64,000 bases of DNA from Chloroflexota bacterium (lineage in GTDB: Bacteria; Chloroflexota; Limnocylindria; Limnocylindrales; CSP1-4): contig JACPOU010000037.1 in NCBI GenBank assembly GCA_016191345.1, positions 93,598-157,597 on the forward strand, in the 5' to 3' direction. How positions within the stretch are numbered: position 1 is the first letter of the stretch; each line of letters opens with the position of its first letter. A program made the translations under genes and the position numbers. Below are positions 43,324-51,910 of this stretch, in pieces. Below the pieces are notes generated by a model. It did no database searches. It was not told where the DNA came from and was given only the letters and a program-made list of their open reading frames with translations.

Positions 43324-44734
43324 GGGCCGCCTCCGACCGCCGCCACGCCATCGCCCAGAGGCCGAGCACGACCCAGCTGAGGATCCGCCCCTGCCCGCCG
43401 TACCACGGGTAGTAGTCGAACAGGGACGCGACGGTCAGCGCCAGGAGGGCCGCCGACGCGGCGGCCAGCTCCAGCCCAACGGGCCGGCGGCGCCGCCGCG
43501 CGAGCAGGAACCAGGGGACGAGCATGATCCCCGCCTCGGCGACGCCCCCGGCGATCCCGAGCTCCGTGAACGCCACGAGCAGCACGACGTGCGGCGGCTG
43601 GAAGGCGAACGGGAATCCCGGCTCCGCCCGCTTCATCGCCAGGCTGACGGCGCCGAGGCCCACGCCCGTCACCGGGTTCGCGATCGCGACGCGGATCCCG
43701 AGCCCGATCTGGGCGGCTCGCTCGTCGACGGATCGCTGCTCGCTCGCGGCGGCTCCCGGTCCGATGGTCGTCCGGGCGATGAGCGCGTCGCGAAGCGGCA
43801 GCGCGACGAGGGCCGCGGCGACGACGGCGGTCCCCGCCGCCGAGAGCCACCATCGCCGGTCGCCGCCGAGCCGCGGTCCGCCCCGCCGCGGTCCGCCCGG
43901 CCGCGGCCCGCCCGGTCGCGGCCCGCCCGGTCGCGGCCCGCCCAGTCGCGGCCCGCTGAGCAGCAGCGCGCCGACCCCGAGCCCGGCCGCGGTCCCGAGC
44001 AGCGCCCCGCGCGAGAACGTGAGGAGGATCGCGACGCCGGCAACCACGAGGATCCCCCGTGTGGCGAGCCGCGCCCGCCGGCTCGTGGGCCGCGTCCCGA
44101 GGAGCAGCAGCGACCCGCAGCCGAGAATGCCGCCGAGGATGTTCGGGTGGTTGGCGAGGCCGTAGGCGCGCAGCAGACGGCTCCCGTCGGCGAGGGTCAC
44201 GACGCTCGTCCCGGGCGCCGCAGGGTCCAGGCGCGGCTCGGCGAGCAATCCCAGGCCGACGGAGCCCTGGACCGCCGCCTGCCCGATGGCCACCAGGCCA
44301 TGCAGGAGCAGCATCGCCCCGAGCGGGACCGCCAGCGAGGCGAGACCGTCGACCTCGTTGTCGATGTACAGGGCGAGGGCCGCGCCGGCCGTCAGCCGGA
44401 GCGCGCTCAGGGCGCTGACCCCCGGCACGATCCCCGTGGGGACGGTGAGCCAGCCCGTGACGAGGAGCACGCCGACGGTGAGCGCGAGAGCCCGCGGGCC
44501 CGTCTCGATTCGCCTTGGCAGGAGGAGTCGCCCGCCCAGCCAGAGGACGAGGATCGCCAGCGCGAGGACATCGATCGCGAAGAGGGGCAGGTCGTGGGCC
44601 ACGCCCGACGGGATCGAGGCCGGCTGCGGCAGCAGCATCCGGTTCGCCCGGACCGGCAGCGCGACGACGAGCATCGCGAAGCCGAGACGGGCGAGGAGCA
44701 GGGCAGCGCGCCCAGCTCGGTCGCGAGCGCTCAC
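43316..44734 (-). CDS. O-antigen ligase/polymerase-family membrane protein (Wzy_C type)
   Basis: A 472-residue multi-pass protein with about ten to twelve hydrophobic segments and a Wzy_C/WaaL-like block: AYGLANHPNILGGIL and then FSRGALLG. The late ANPVTGVGLGAVSLAM plus HVVLLVAFTELGI segment is typical of O-antigen ligases. It would join or polymerise undecaprenyl-linked glycans at the outer face of the membrane. A loop holds a GGPRP pentapeptide repeat from a DNA minisatellite. The gene overlaps the glycosyltransferase gene by 4 bp and the nucleotidyltransferase gene by 8 bp. Confidence 0.85.
   Translation of the reverse strand: MSARDRAGRAALLLARLGFAMLVVALPVRANRMLLPQPASIPSGVAHDLPLFAIDVLALAILVLWLGGRLLLPRRIETGPRALALTVGVLLVTGWLTVPTGIVPGVSALSALRLTAGAALALYIDNEVDGLASLAVPLGAMLLLHGLVAIGQAAVQGSVGLGLLAEPRLDPAAPGTSVVTLADGSRLLRAYGLANHPNILGGILGCGSLLLLGTRPTSRRARLATRGILVVAGVAILLTFSRGALLGTAAGLGVGALLLSGPRLGGPRPGGPRPGGPRPGGPRRGGPRLGGDRRWWLSAAGTAVVAAALVALPLRDALIARTTIGPGAAASEQRSVDERAAQIGLGIRVAIANPVTGVGLGAVSLAMKRAEPGFPFAFQPPHVVLLVAFTELGIAGGVAEAGIMLVPWFLLARRRRRPVGLELAAASAALLALTVASLFDYYPWYGGQGRILSWVVLGLWAMAWRRSEAARG
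43871..43960. repeat. 15-bp coding minisatellite, six units
   Basis: Six 15-bp units, each close to CCGCGGTCCGCCCGG, encode GGPRP-like pentapeptides in a polar loop of the O-antigen ligase-like protein. Outer units have diverged most. Confidence 0.88.
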
Positions 44735-45824
44735 CGGCGACCGTCGAGCAGCTCGTCGACGGCGGTCCGCATGGCCGCCGCGAAGACGGGCCGATCGAAG
44801 CGTCGCGCCGAGGCGGCCAGCTCGGCCGGGTCGAGGGCGACCGCCCGGGCCCGCTCCATCGCCGCGGCGAGGGCATCGACGGTCGGGGTCGGCACGAGGA
44901 ACCCGGTCCGGCCGTCCTCGATGATCTCCAGCGCCCCGCCGGCAGCCAGGGCGATCGGCGGCCGGCCGGCCGCCTGGACCTCGGCCATCGTGAGCCCGAA
45001 GTCCTCGCCCCCGGGACGACGAGGCCGTCCGTGGCCGCCATCGCGGTGGCCACGTCAGCGTCCGGCAGCCGGCCGAGGAAGCGGACCGTCGGGCCGGCGA
45101 TGGCCTGGAGCCGGGGAAGGTCGGGGCCGCTGCCGATCACGTCGAGGCCGGCCCGGAGCCGGCCGGCAGCCCGGACCGCGAGATCGAGGCGCTTGTACGG
45201 GCGCAGCCGCGCGACCACGAGGAAGCGCCCGGAACGCTCGGGCCCCGGCGGGAAGGCCGGCACGTCGATCGGGGGGTGGACCACCGCCACCGCGCGGCCG
45301 TGGATCCGGCGCAGGCGCGTCGCCGTGTGGGCCGAGTTCGCGATCAGCCGGTCCACGCGCCCGACGGCCTGCCGGTCCGAGCGGCGGAACCACGCGAGCG
45401 CAGGGCGCAGGAGCTGTCCCTGGATCCGGTGCTCGCGGAAGTAGTCCTCCGTCTGCCAGAGGAAGCGCGGCGGCGTGTGGACGTACGCGAGATGCGGGAC
45501 GCCGTGCGGCGCACGGACGTGGTGCGCGAACGCGGACGTGCTCGAGACGACGAGATCGACGTCACCCAGGCTCAGGCCCCGGAACGCGGCCGGGAGGAGC
45601 GGCGCGAGCGAGGCCAGCGGGGCGCCCGCCCGCAGGAGCGGCTGGAGCGCCGAGGCATGGACCGGCCGGAGCGCAAGGCTCGGCGGCAGGAGCCGGCGGT
45701 CCACGACGGCCGCGGCCACGATCGCCGGATGGAGGACGTCGAGGAGCGCCGCGACCACCCGCTCCGCGCCGCCGAGCTGCGTGAAGTAGTCGTGGACGAG
45801 CGCGACGCGGCGGACTTCGGCCAT
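44731..45824 (-). pseudogene. GT4 glycosyltransferase interrupted by a one-base frameshift
   Basis: The gene would encode about 364 residues of a GT4 mannosyltransferase-like enzyme: DYFTQLGGAERVVAALLD near the start, FLVVARLRPYKRLDLAVRAA, and after the break a MAEVQAAGRPPIALAAGGALEII block with the conserved Glu. The N-terminal frame runs to about 45012 and the C-terminal frame continues from there, one base out of step. At the junction (45008-45012, five C on the plus strand) one extra base restores a GLVVPGGEDFGLTMAEVQ reading. The start ATG at 45824 has GGAGGAG at 9 nt. Either a true inactivating mutation or a homopolymer sequencing error. Confidence 0.85.
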
Positions 45825-45984
45825 GCGCTCGTGCTCCTCCCGGTGCGTGGCCCGCGGGCCGTGGATGGCGATTGTGGGCCCGCCGCGCCGGGCGTCACAA
45901 GGCCGCATCGCCGGGCGCGGCGGAACCGCGCGCCCGGTGCGCCCGTCACGGGGACCTGCCGAACGCCGAGGAGTCCACGCGTCC

Positions 45985-46446
45985 ATGCCCGCCCTGTCCT
46001 GCCCCGCCCGAGGGGCCTCGCTCGTCCTCCTGGCCCTTGCGGCCGGCGCCTGCTCGCCGGCCCAGTCCCCCGCCCCGACCGGCTCGCCCGGCGCCTCCCC
46101 GTCCGCACCCGCCGCGACCACGATCGTCCTCGACCGTGCGCCGGCGAACCTCGGCTGCGACACCATCGGGGTCGGCTACCGGTCGATCACCTTCTTCATC
46201 GACCCCACCCAGACCCCGATGGTCTGGGCCGTGACGGACCGAGGCGAGCGCCTCGGGGTGAAGTGGGACGACTCGTTCACCGGTGCACCGCTCGCCTCGC
46301 CTGGCGTGCTGGACAAGTCCGGCGCGAGCGTCGCGAGCAACGGCGAGGTCCTCCTGATCCCGCAGGCTGCCTGGCCGAACCTGCACGGCCACTTCGTCTG
46401 CCCCTCGACGGAGACCGTCTTCGTCCTCGACCAGGCACCGTCCTGA
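45985..46446 (+). CDS. Small exported lipoprotein, unknown
   Basis: A 153-residue protein with a signal peptide and lipobox LAAGAC (Cys about 24), then a Pro/Ser/Ala linker of about 25 residues and a beta-rich domain of about 105 residues without a known signature. Two Cys (about 57 and 142) could form a disulphide. GAGGAG is 11 nt before the ATG. Divergent from the glycosyltransferase gene, so perhaps linked to the same surface polymer, but nothing shows it. Confidence 0.75.
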   Translation: MPALSCPARGASLVLLALAAGACSPAQSPAPTGSPGASPSAPAATTIVLDRAPANLGCDTIGVGYRSITFFIDPTQTPMVWAVTDRGERLGVKWDDSFTGAPLASPGVLDKSGASVASNGEVLLIPQAAWPNLHGHFVCPSTETVFVLDQAPS

Positions 46447-46468
46447 TCCCTGGTGGCATCATGTCGCC

Positions 46469-47182
46469 ATGGCCGACCTCGACTTCGACGCCTTCGACGC
46501 GCTGACCTTCGACTGCTACGGCACCCTCATCGACTGGGAGGCGGGCATCCTGGCCGGCCTCCGGCGCGTGCTGGACGTCCGGGGCGTGCGCCCGCCCGAC
46601 GACGAGCTCCTCGAGCGCTACGCGATCGCGGAGGCAGGTCTCGAGGCGGGCCCGTACCTCCCCTACCGCGACGTCCTCGGCCGCGGCCTTCGATCCGTCG
46701 CCGATGGCTACGGGACCGCCGCCACGGACGCGGAGGCCGCCGCCTTCGGCGACTCCGTCGGCGACTGGCCCGCCTTCCCCGATTCGGGGGCCGCGCTCGC
46801 GCGCCTGCGGACCCGCTTCCGGCTGGGCGTCCTCACCAACTGCGACGACGACCTGTTCGCGGCGTCCAACCGGCGGCTCGGGGTGGATTTCGACTGGGTC
46901 GTCACGGCCCAGCAGGCACGCGGCTACAAGCCTCGGGTGGAGAATTTCGAGCTGCTCTTCGAGCGCGTCGGGCTGCCGCGGGAGCGGATCCTCCACGTCG
47001 CCCAGAGCCTCTTCCACGACCACGTGCCGGCCAAGGCCCTGGGGATGACGACCGCCTGGATCGATCGCCGGCACGGCCGGCCCGGTGGGGGCGCCACGCC
47101 GCCGGCCAACGCCCGCCCGGATGCCGCGTTCCCGGACATGGCCAGCTTCGCCGCCGCGGCGGTGCCCGCGCCGAACCCGTAG
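46469..47182 (+). CDS. HAD-superfamily hydrolase (haloacid dehalogenase type II-like)
   Basis: A 237-residue cytosolic HAD protein: nucleophile Asp in LTFDCYGTLIDWE (about residues 10-22), motif II Thr/Asn in LGVLTNCDDD, Lys in RGYKPRVENF and the acidic motif IV replaced by the VAQSLFHDHVPAKALG region typical of haloacid dehalogenases. Substrate may be a 2-haloacid or a phosphate ester. The ATG is 6 nt after CATCAT, near the leaderless pattern. Confidence 0.88.
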   Translation: MADLDFDAFDALTFDCYGTLIDWEAGILAGLRRVLDVRGVRPPDDELLERYAIAEAGLEAGPYLPYRDVLGRGLRSVADGYGTAATDAEAAAFGDSVGDWPAFPDSGAALARLRTRFRLGVLTNCDDDLFAASNRRLGVDFDWVVTAQQARGYKPRVENFELLFERVGLPRERILHVAQSLFHDHVPAKALGMTTAWIDRRHGRPGGGATPPANARPDAAFPDMASFAAAAVPAPNP

Positions 47183-47240
47183 CGCCGCGACGACCCGCAG
47201 CGTCGCCACGAACCACTGGCGCGGCCCCCGCCCCCAGGCG

Positions 47241-47246
47241 TAGGAT
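47241..47246 (+). promoter_or_regulatory. -10-like TAGGAT upstream of the MalK-type ATPase gene
   Basis: TAGGAT lies about 105 nt before the ATG, which has its own GGAGG. A transcript with a leader is therefore expected here, unlike most first genes in the window. Confidence 0.35.
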
Positions 47247-47351
47247 CGGCCCAGCCCGGAGCGGTCACGTACGGGACCCGTCCACGGTCGCGCGCCAGCG
47301 CGCCCGGGATGCATGGGGTCCGCGATGCCCGGCCCGGTCGGAGGTTGAGCC

Positions 47352-48479
<1,128 letters not shown>

Positions 48480-48481
48480 GC

Positions 48482-49117
48482 GTGCCACGCGAGCACCGGG
48501 CGGCCGGGGAGCCGCACCCGGCCGACGACCGCCTCCGCGAGACGGTCGTCGGCTCGACGCTCGTCCATCACGGCCACTACATCGATGTCCGCGTCGACGA
48601 CGTCGTGACGCCCGACGGCCGGCCCTCGAAGCGCGACATCGTCGGTCACCCGGGCGCCGTCGCGATCGTCGCCCTCGATGGCGAGGACCGCGTCATCCTC
48701 GTCCGGCAGTTCCGGCTCGCGGCCGGCCGGACGCTCCTCGAGATCCCGGCCGGGACCCTGGACCGCGATGCGGACGGGGCCGTCGAGGACCCCGACCTCG
48801 CCGCTCGCCGCGAGCTCGAGGAGGAGACCGGCTTCCGGGCCGGCTCCTGGGAGCACCTCGGCGCGTTCTGGACGGCGCCGGGCTTCGCCACGGAGCTGAT
48901 GCACCTGTACCTCGCCCGCGATCTCGTGCCGGCCGACCTCGGCCGGCTCGGACCGGACGAGGACGAGAACCTGGAGATCGAGGCGATCCCGTGGCGAGAT
49001 GCCGTCGCCCTTGCCGATTCGGGCGTCATCGCCGACGCGAAGTCGCTCGTCGGGCTCTTCCGCCTCGCCCGGCTGCTCGATGCCGACGGCCGGTTGGCCG
49101 ACGGGGCCCACCGCTGA
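48482..49117 (+). CDS. Nudix hydrolase, ADP-ribose pyrophosphatase-like
   Basis: A 211-residue Nudix protein of the NudF/ADP-sugar group: VILVRQFRLAAGRTLLEIPAGTLD, then a RRELEEETGFRAG box (intact REUXEEXG) and a late APGFATELMHLYLA loop. Members hydrolyse ADP-ribose or sugar nucleotides. The GTG start comes 2 bp after the MalK-type stop, so the two are cotranscribed. Confidence 0.87.
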   Translation: MPREHRAAGEPHPADDRLRETVVGSTLVHHGHYIDVRVDDVVTPDGRPSKRDIVGHPGAVAIVALDGEDRVILVRQFRLAAGRTLLEIPAGTLDRDADGAVEDPDLAARRELEEETGFRAGSWEHLGAFWTAPGFATELMHLYLARDLVPADLGRLGPDEDENLEIEAIPWRDAVALADSGVIADAKSLVGLFRLARLLDADGRLADGAHR

Positions 49118-49187
49118 CCGGGCAGCGTCGAGCCGTCGCCTCCCCGCGGGATGCGGCAACGAGGCCCGGTGGCGGCCCCCGACCCGC

Positions 49188-49193
49188 TATCCT
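49188..49193 (+). promoter_or_regulatory. Leaderless-type -10 (TATCCT) of the GNAT gene
   Basis: TATCCT ends 7 nt before the ATG at 49201. It excludes a longer in-frame extension overlapping the Nudix gene. Confidence 0.55.
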
Positions 49194-49200
49194 CCGGCCG

Positions 49201-50115
49201 ATGCCAACGGTGCGCCGCTTCCAGCCGGGTGACGAGGCCGGCGTCAGGGCCGTGATGGAAGCCTCGTTCGCCGTGGACCATATGCCCGGCATGACCCTCA
49301 AGGAGATCGACGTCGCGGTCAGCCGCCTCCCGGCGGACCCGATCGGAATCGTCGTGGCCGAGGCTGACGGGTCGATCGTCGGCTACTGCGCACCGCGGCT
49401 GGACGACCTGACCGTGCACCCCGACTGGCGCCGCCAGGGCATCGGCCGGCAGCTCGCCGGCGCGGCCCTGGAGCTGGCGGACGAGCGCGGCCTCGACGAG
49501 CTCACGCTCTTCGTCCCGCCGCACCTGTCCGGGTCGCAGGCGTTCGCCGCCGCGATCGGGCTGACGTACAGCTCCAGTCTGTGGCTCTTCCGGCTCCCCG
49601 AGGACCACCCCATCGCCCGCCTCGAGACGCCCGCCGGACATGTCCTCTCGACCTGGACGGATGACATCGACGTCGCGGCCTTCGTCGCCTTCGCCACCGC
49701 GGCCTGGGAAGGCCACCCGTCGCCGCTCCACCTGACGACCGAGCTCGCCGAGCATGTCGCGCACCTGCCCGAGTTCGATCCCGGCGGGATCCTCCTGGTG
49801 GCCCGGGCCGAGGCGCCCGCGGCCCCGATCGCCTTCACGAAGGTCGAGATGCGGGCCGACGATGCCGGGCATGCCACCGGCTGGATCGGGCAGATCGGCG
49901 TCCTGCCGGAGCACCGTGGCCTGGGCCTCGGGCGCTGGCTCCTCCACTGGGGCGTGGCGTACCTGCGCGAGCGGGGCGCCGGGGTTGTGGAGCTGGCCGT
50001 CGAGGCGGCGAACGAGCGGGCCCTGGGCCTCTACCGGCGGACGGGCTTCGAGCCGGCCGTCGAGTGGCCGCACTGGGTCCTGCCGGTCCGGCGGGCGATC
50101 GGGACCGGCGCCTGA
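49201..50115 (+). CDS. Tandem GNAT acetyltransferase
   Basis: A 304-residue protein with two acetyltransferase domains. The first (about 1-145) has the acetyl-CoA loop VHPDWRRQGIGRQLAG. The second (about 150-300) has VLPEHRGLGLGRWLL and the ANERALGLYRRTGFEP end. This two-domain build is shared with mycothiol synthase and other actinobacterial acetyltransferases; the substrate here is unknown. Monocistronic; no MSH pathway gene is nearby. Confidence 0.85.
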   Translation: MPTVRRFQPGDEAGVRAVMEASFAVDHMPGMTLKEIDVAVSRLPADPIGIVVAEADGSIVGYCAPRLDDLTVHPDWRRQGIGRQLAGAALELADERGLDELTLFVPPHLSGSQAFAAAIGLTYSSSLWLFRLPEDHPIARLETPAGHVLSTWTDDIDVAAFVAFATAAWEGHPSPLHLTTELAEHVAHLPEFDPGGILLVARAEAPAAPIAFTKVEMRADDAGHATGWIGQIGVLPEHRGLGLGRWLLHWGVAYLRERGAGVVELAVEAANERALGLYRRTGFEPAVEWPHWVLPVRRAIGTGA

Positions 50116-50167
50116 CACCTTCGGCGCCGGGCGATCGGGCGGCGCCGCACCGGCCCGGGGCGCGCGG

Positions 50168-50752
50168 TCAGTCTGGCGGGCGATCCTCGGGTTCGGCGGC
50201 CGGGTCAGGGGCCGGTTCGGCGGCCGGGTCAGGGGCCGGTTCGGCGGCCCGGTCAGGGGCCGGTTCGGCGGCCGGGGCCGAGTCGCCGGTCGCGCCGGAG
50301 GCCGAGTCGCCGGCCGTGCCGGAGGCCGTTAGCGCGGCCGGCTTCGCCTGCCCCGGCATCGCGGTCGGACCCGGGCCCAGCCGCGCCAGCGCTCCCCGGT
50401 AGAGCGGCGACATCGGGTCCAGCGCGACCGCCATCTTCAGGTGCGTCCGGGCCTCGCGGTTGCGGCCGAGCCGCTTGAGGCTCTGGCCGAGGGCGAAGTG
50501 GGCATAGGGCGACGAAGGATCGACCTCGAGGAGGTGCTCGAACGTCTCTCGCGCCAGCTCCGGCTGGGCCGCGTTGAACTGGGCCCGGCCGAGCGCCTCG
50601 AGAATGGAGCCCTTTCCCGGCTCGAGGCGGGCAGCCCGGGCCAGCACGATGGCGGCCTGGGCGTGATGCCGCTTCCGCATCAACGACTGGCCGCGCTGGA
50701 GCAGCTCGTAGGCGCCCTCCCGATCGTCGAGCGGGAGGGACGGCTCGTCCAT
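50168..50752 (-). CDS. TPR-repeat protein with Ala/Glu/Pro tail
   Basis: A 194-residue protein with about three tetratricopeptide repeats (about 10-120; AYELLQRGQSLMRKRHHAQAAIVLARAARLEP, then FNAAQPELARETFEHLLEVDP and others), then a low-complexity tail of AEPAPDPA units. TPRs serve protein-protein contact; the partner is unknown. The ATG is 6 nt after CACCAT. It is transcribed after the nicotinate phosphoribosyltransferase gene on the same strand, 105 bp away. Confidence 0.83.
   Translation of the reverse strand: MDEPSLPLDDREGAYELLQRGQSLMRKRHHAQAAIVLARAARLEPGKGSILEALGRAQFNAAQPELARETFEHLLEVDPSSPYAHFALGQSLKRLGRNREARTHLKMAVALDPMSPLYRGALARLGPGPTAMPGQAKPAALTASGTAGDSASGATGDSAPAAEPAPDRAAEPAPDPAAEPAPDPAAEPEDRPPD
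50190..50261. repeat. 24-bp coding minisatellite, three units
   Basis: Three units of 24 bp (50190-50213, 50214-50237, 50238-50261), differing at one position, plus a partial fourth encode the AEPAPDPA tail of the TPR protein. Confidence 0.9.
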
Positions 50753-50857
50753 GCCTGGATGGTGGCACGGAATGCGGCTCGCTGCCGCCGGCGGCAATGT
50801 GGCGCCACGACGCGGCGTCGGTCGCGGCTTGCCCGTGATGGCTCGGCCAACCTTCGG

Positions 50858-51886
50858 CTACGGCGCCCCGTCGCGCCAATCGGCGAGGCGAACCGGCCTG
50901 AGTCGGGGGCTCTCGGTACGGCCTGGGATGCGGCCGCGCTTCGCGATCGGGCGGCCGTCGATCTCCTTGAGGTCGCCGGTGAAGTCGATCGGCGTCGCCC
51001 CGCTGATGTGCGAGCCCACGGCAAACGAGTCGACCGGCGCCCCGGCCTCCTTGAAGTACCGGATCCGGTCCGGGGTCAGCCCGCCCGAGACCACGATCTT
51101 CACGGCCCGATGGCCCGCCTGGTCGAGGCGCGCCCGGACCTCGTGGACGAGGTCGGCCGTCACCCGGCCGCGCTCCGACGGCGTGTCGAGGCGGATGCCG
51201 TACAGCCGGTCGCCGAGCGCCTCGGCGACGCGGAGCGCCTCCTCCGCCTCGTCCTTGAAGGTATCGACGAGCACGATCCGGGGCACGTCCGCCTCGAGGT
51301 CGCGATCGAAGGCCACGGCCGCGTCCACCGTGTCGCCGAAGATCAGCACCAGCGAGTGGGGCATCGTGCCCGTGGGGTTGAGGCCGGCGAGGCGGGCGCC
51401 GGCGGGCGTCGACGCGCCGACGCAGCCGCCGACGATGGCCGCGTAGTCGAGCACGTCGACGATGTCCGGGTGGACGTGACGGGCGCCGAAGGAGATCACG
51501 GGATCCGGGGCCGCGGCCTGGACGACCTCGCGCGCCGCGGTGGCCCAGCCAGTGGACTGGGCGAGCATGCCGAGCATCGCCGTCTCGTACAGGCCGAAGG
51601 CCCGGTAGCGGGCCTGGATCCTGAGGACGACCTCCTTGGGGGCGATGGCGTCCCCGTCGTCGAGGGCCTCGACGACGGCATGCTCCTCATCGGCGAGGAC
51701 GTGGCCGAGCAGGTTCTTCGCCTCGTCCATGCCGCACAGCAGCGCCTCCTCCCGGGCGAAGACCTCCATCGTCACGGTGGGATCCATGCCCTCGCGCTCG
51801 AGGATCCGGTCCGCCCGCGCGAAGTAGACGTCGGCCGAGTCGCCGGACAGGATCTCGCCCGAGGGGCGCGAGCGACGCATCGGCAT
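50858..51886 (-). CDS. pncB: Nicotinate phosphoribosyltransferase
   Basis: The 342-residue enzyme makes nicotinate mononucleotide from nicotinate and PRPP, the first step of NAD salvage. Family blocks: EILSGDSADVYF near the N-terminus, FGARHVHPD, GTMPHSLVL with the catalytic-His region, VDTFKDEAEEAL, IRLDTPSERG and the phosphate-binding VSGGLTPDRIRYFKEAG, then VDSFAVGSHI. It is the short bacterial and archaeal form. It follows the tandem metallopeptidase genes by 24 bp, so it is probably in their operon. Confidence 0.93.
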   Translation of the reverse strand: MPMRRSRPSGEILSGDSADVYFARADRILEREGMDPTVTMEVFAREEALLCGMDEAKNLLGHVLADEEHAVVEALDDGDAIAPKEVVLRIQARYRAFGLYETAMLGMLAQSTGWATAAREVVQAAAPDPVISFGARHVHPDIVDVLDYAAIVGGCVGASTPAGARLAGLNPTGTMPHSLVLIFGDTVDAAVAFDRDLEADVPRIVLVDTFKDEAEEALRVAEALGDRLYGIRLDTPSERGRVTADLVHEVRARLDQAGHRAVKIVVSGGLTPDRIRYFKEAGAPVDSFAVGSHISGATPIDFTGDLKEIDGRPIAKRGRIPGRTESPRLRPVRLADWRDGAP

Positions 51887-51910
51887 CAGCGGACGGCGCT
51901 CGCGGCCGGG

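Noticed and set aside
42981-46166. 1061-codon minus-strand open frame
   Set aside because: Only its first part (below 45824) encodes glycosyltransferase sequence; the rest is an out-of-frame reading of the glycosyltransferase, O-antigen ligase and nucleotidyltransferase genes, kept open by GC-rich codons.
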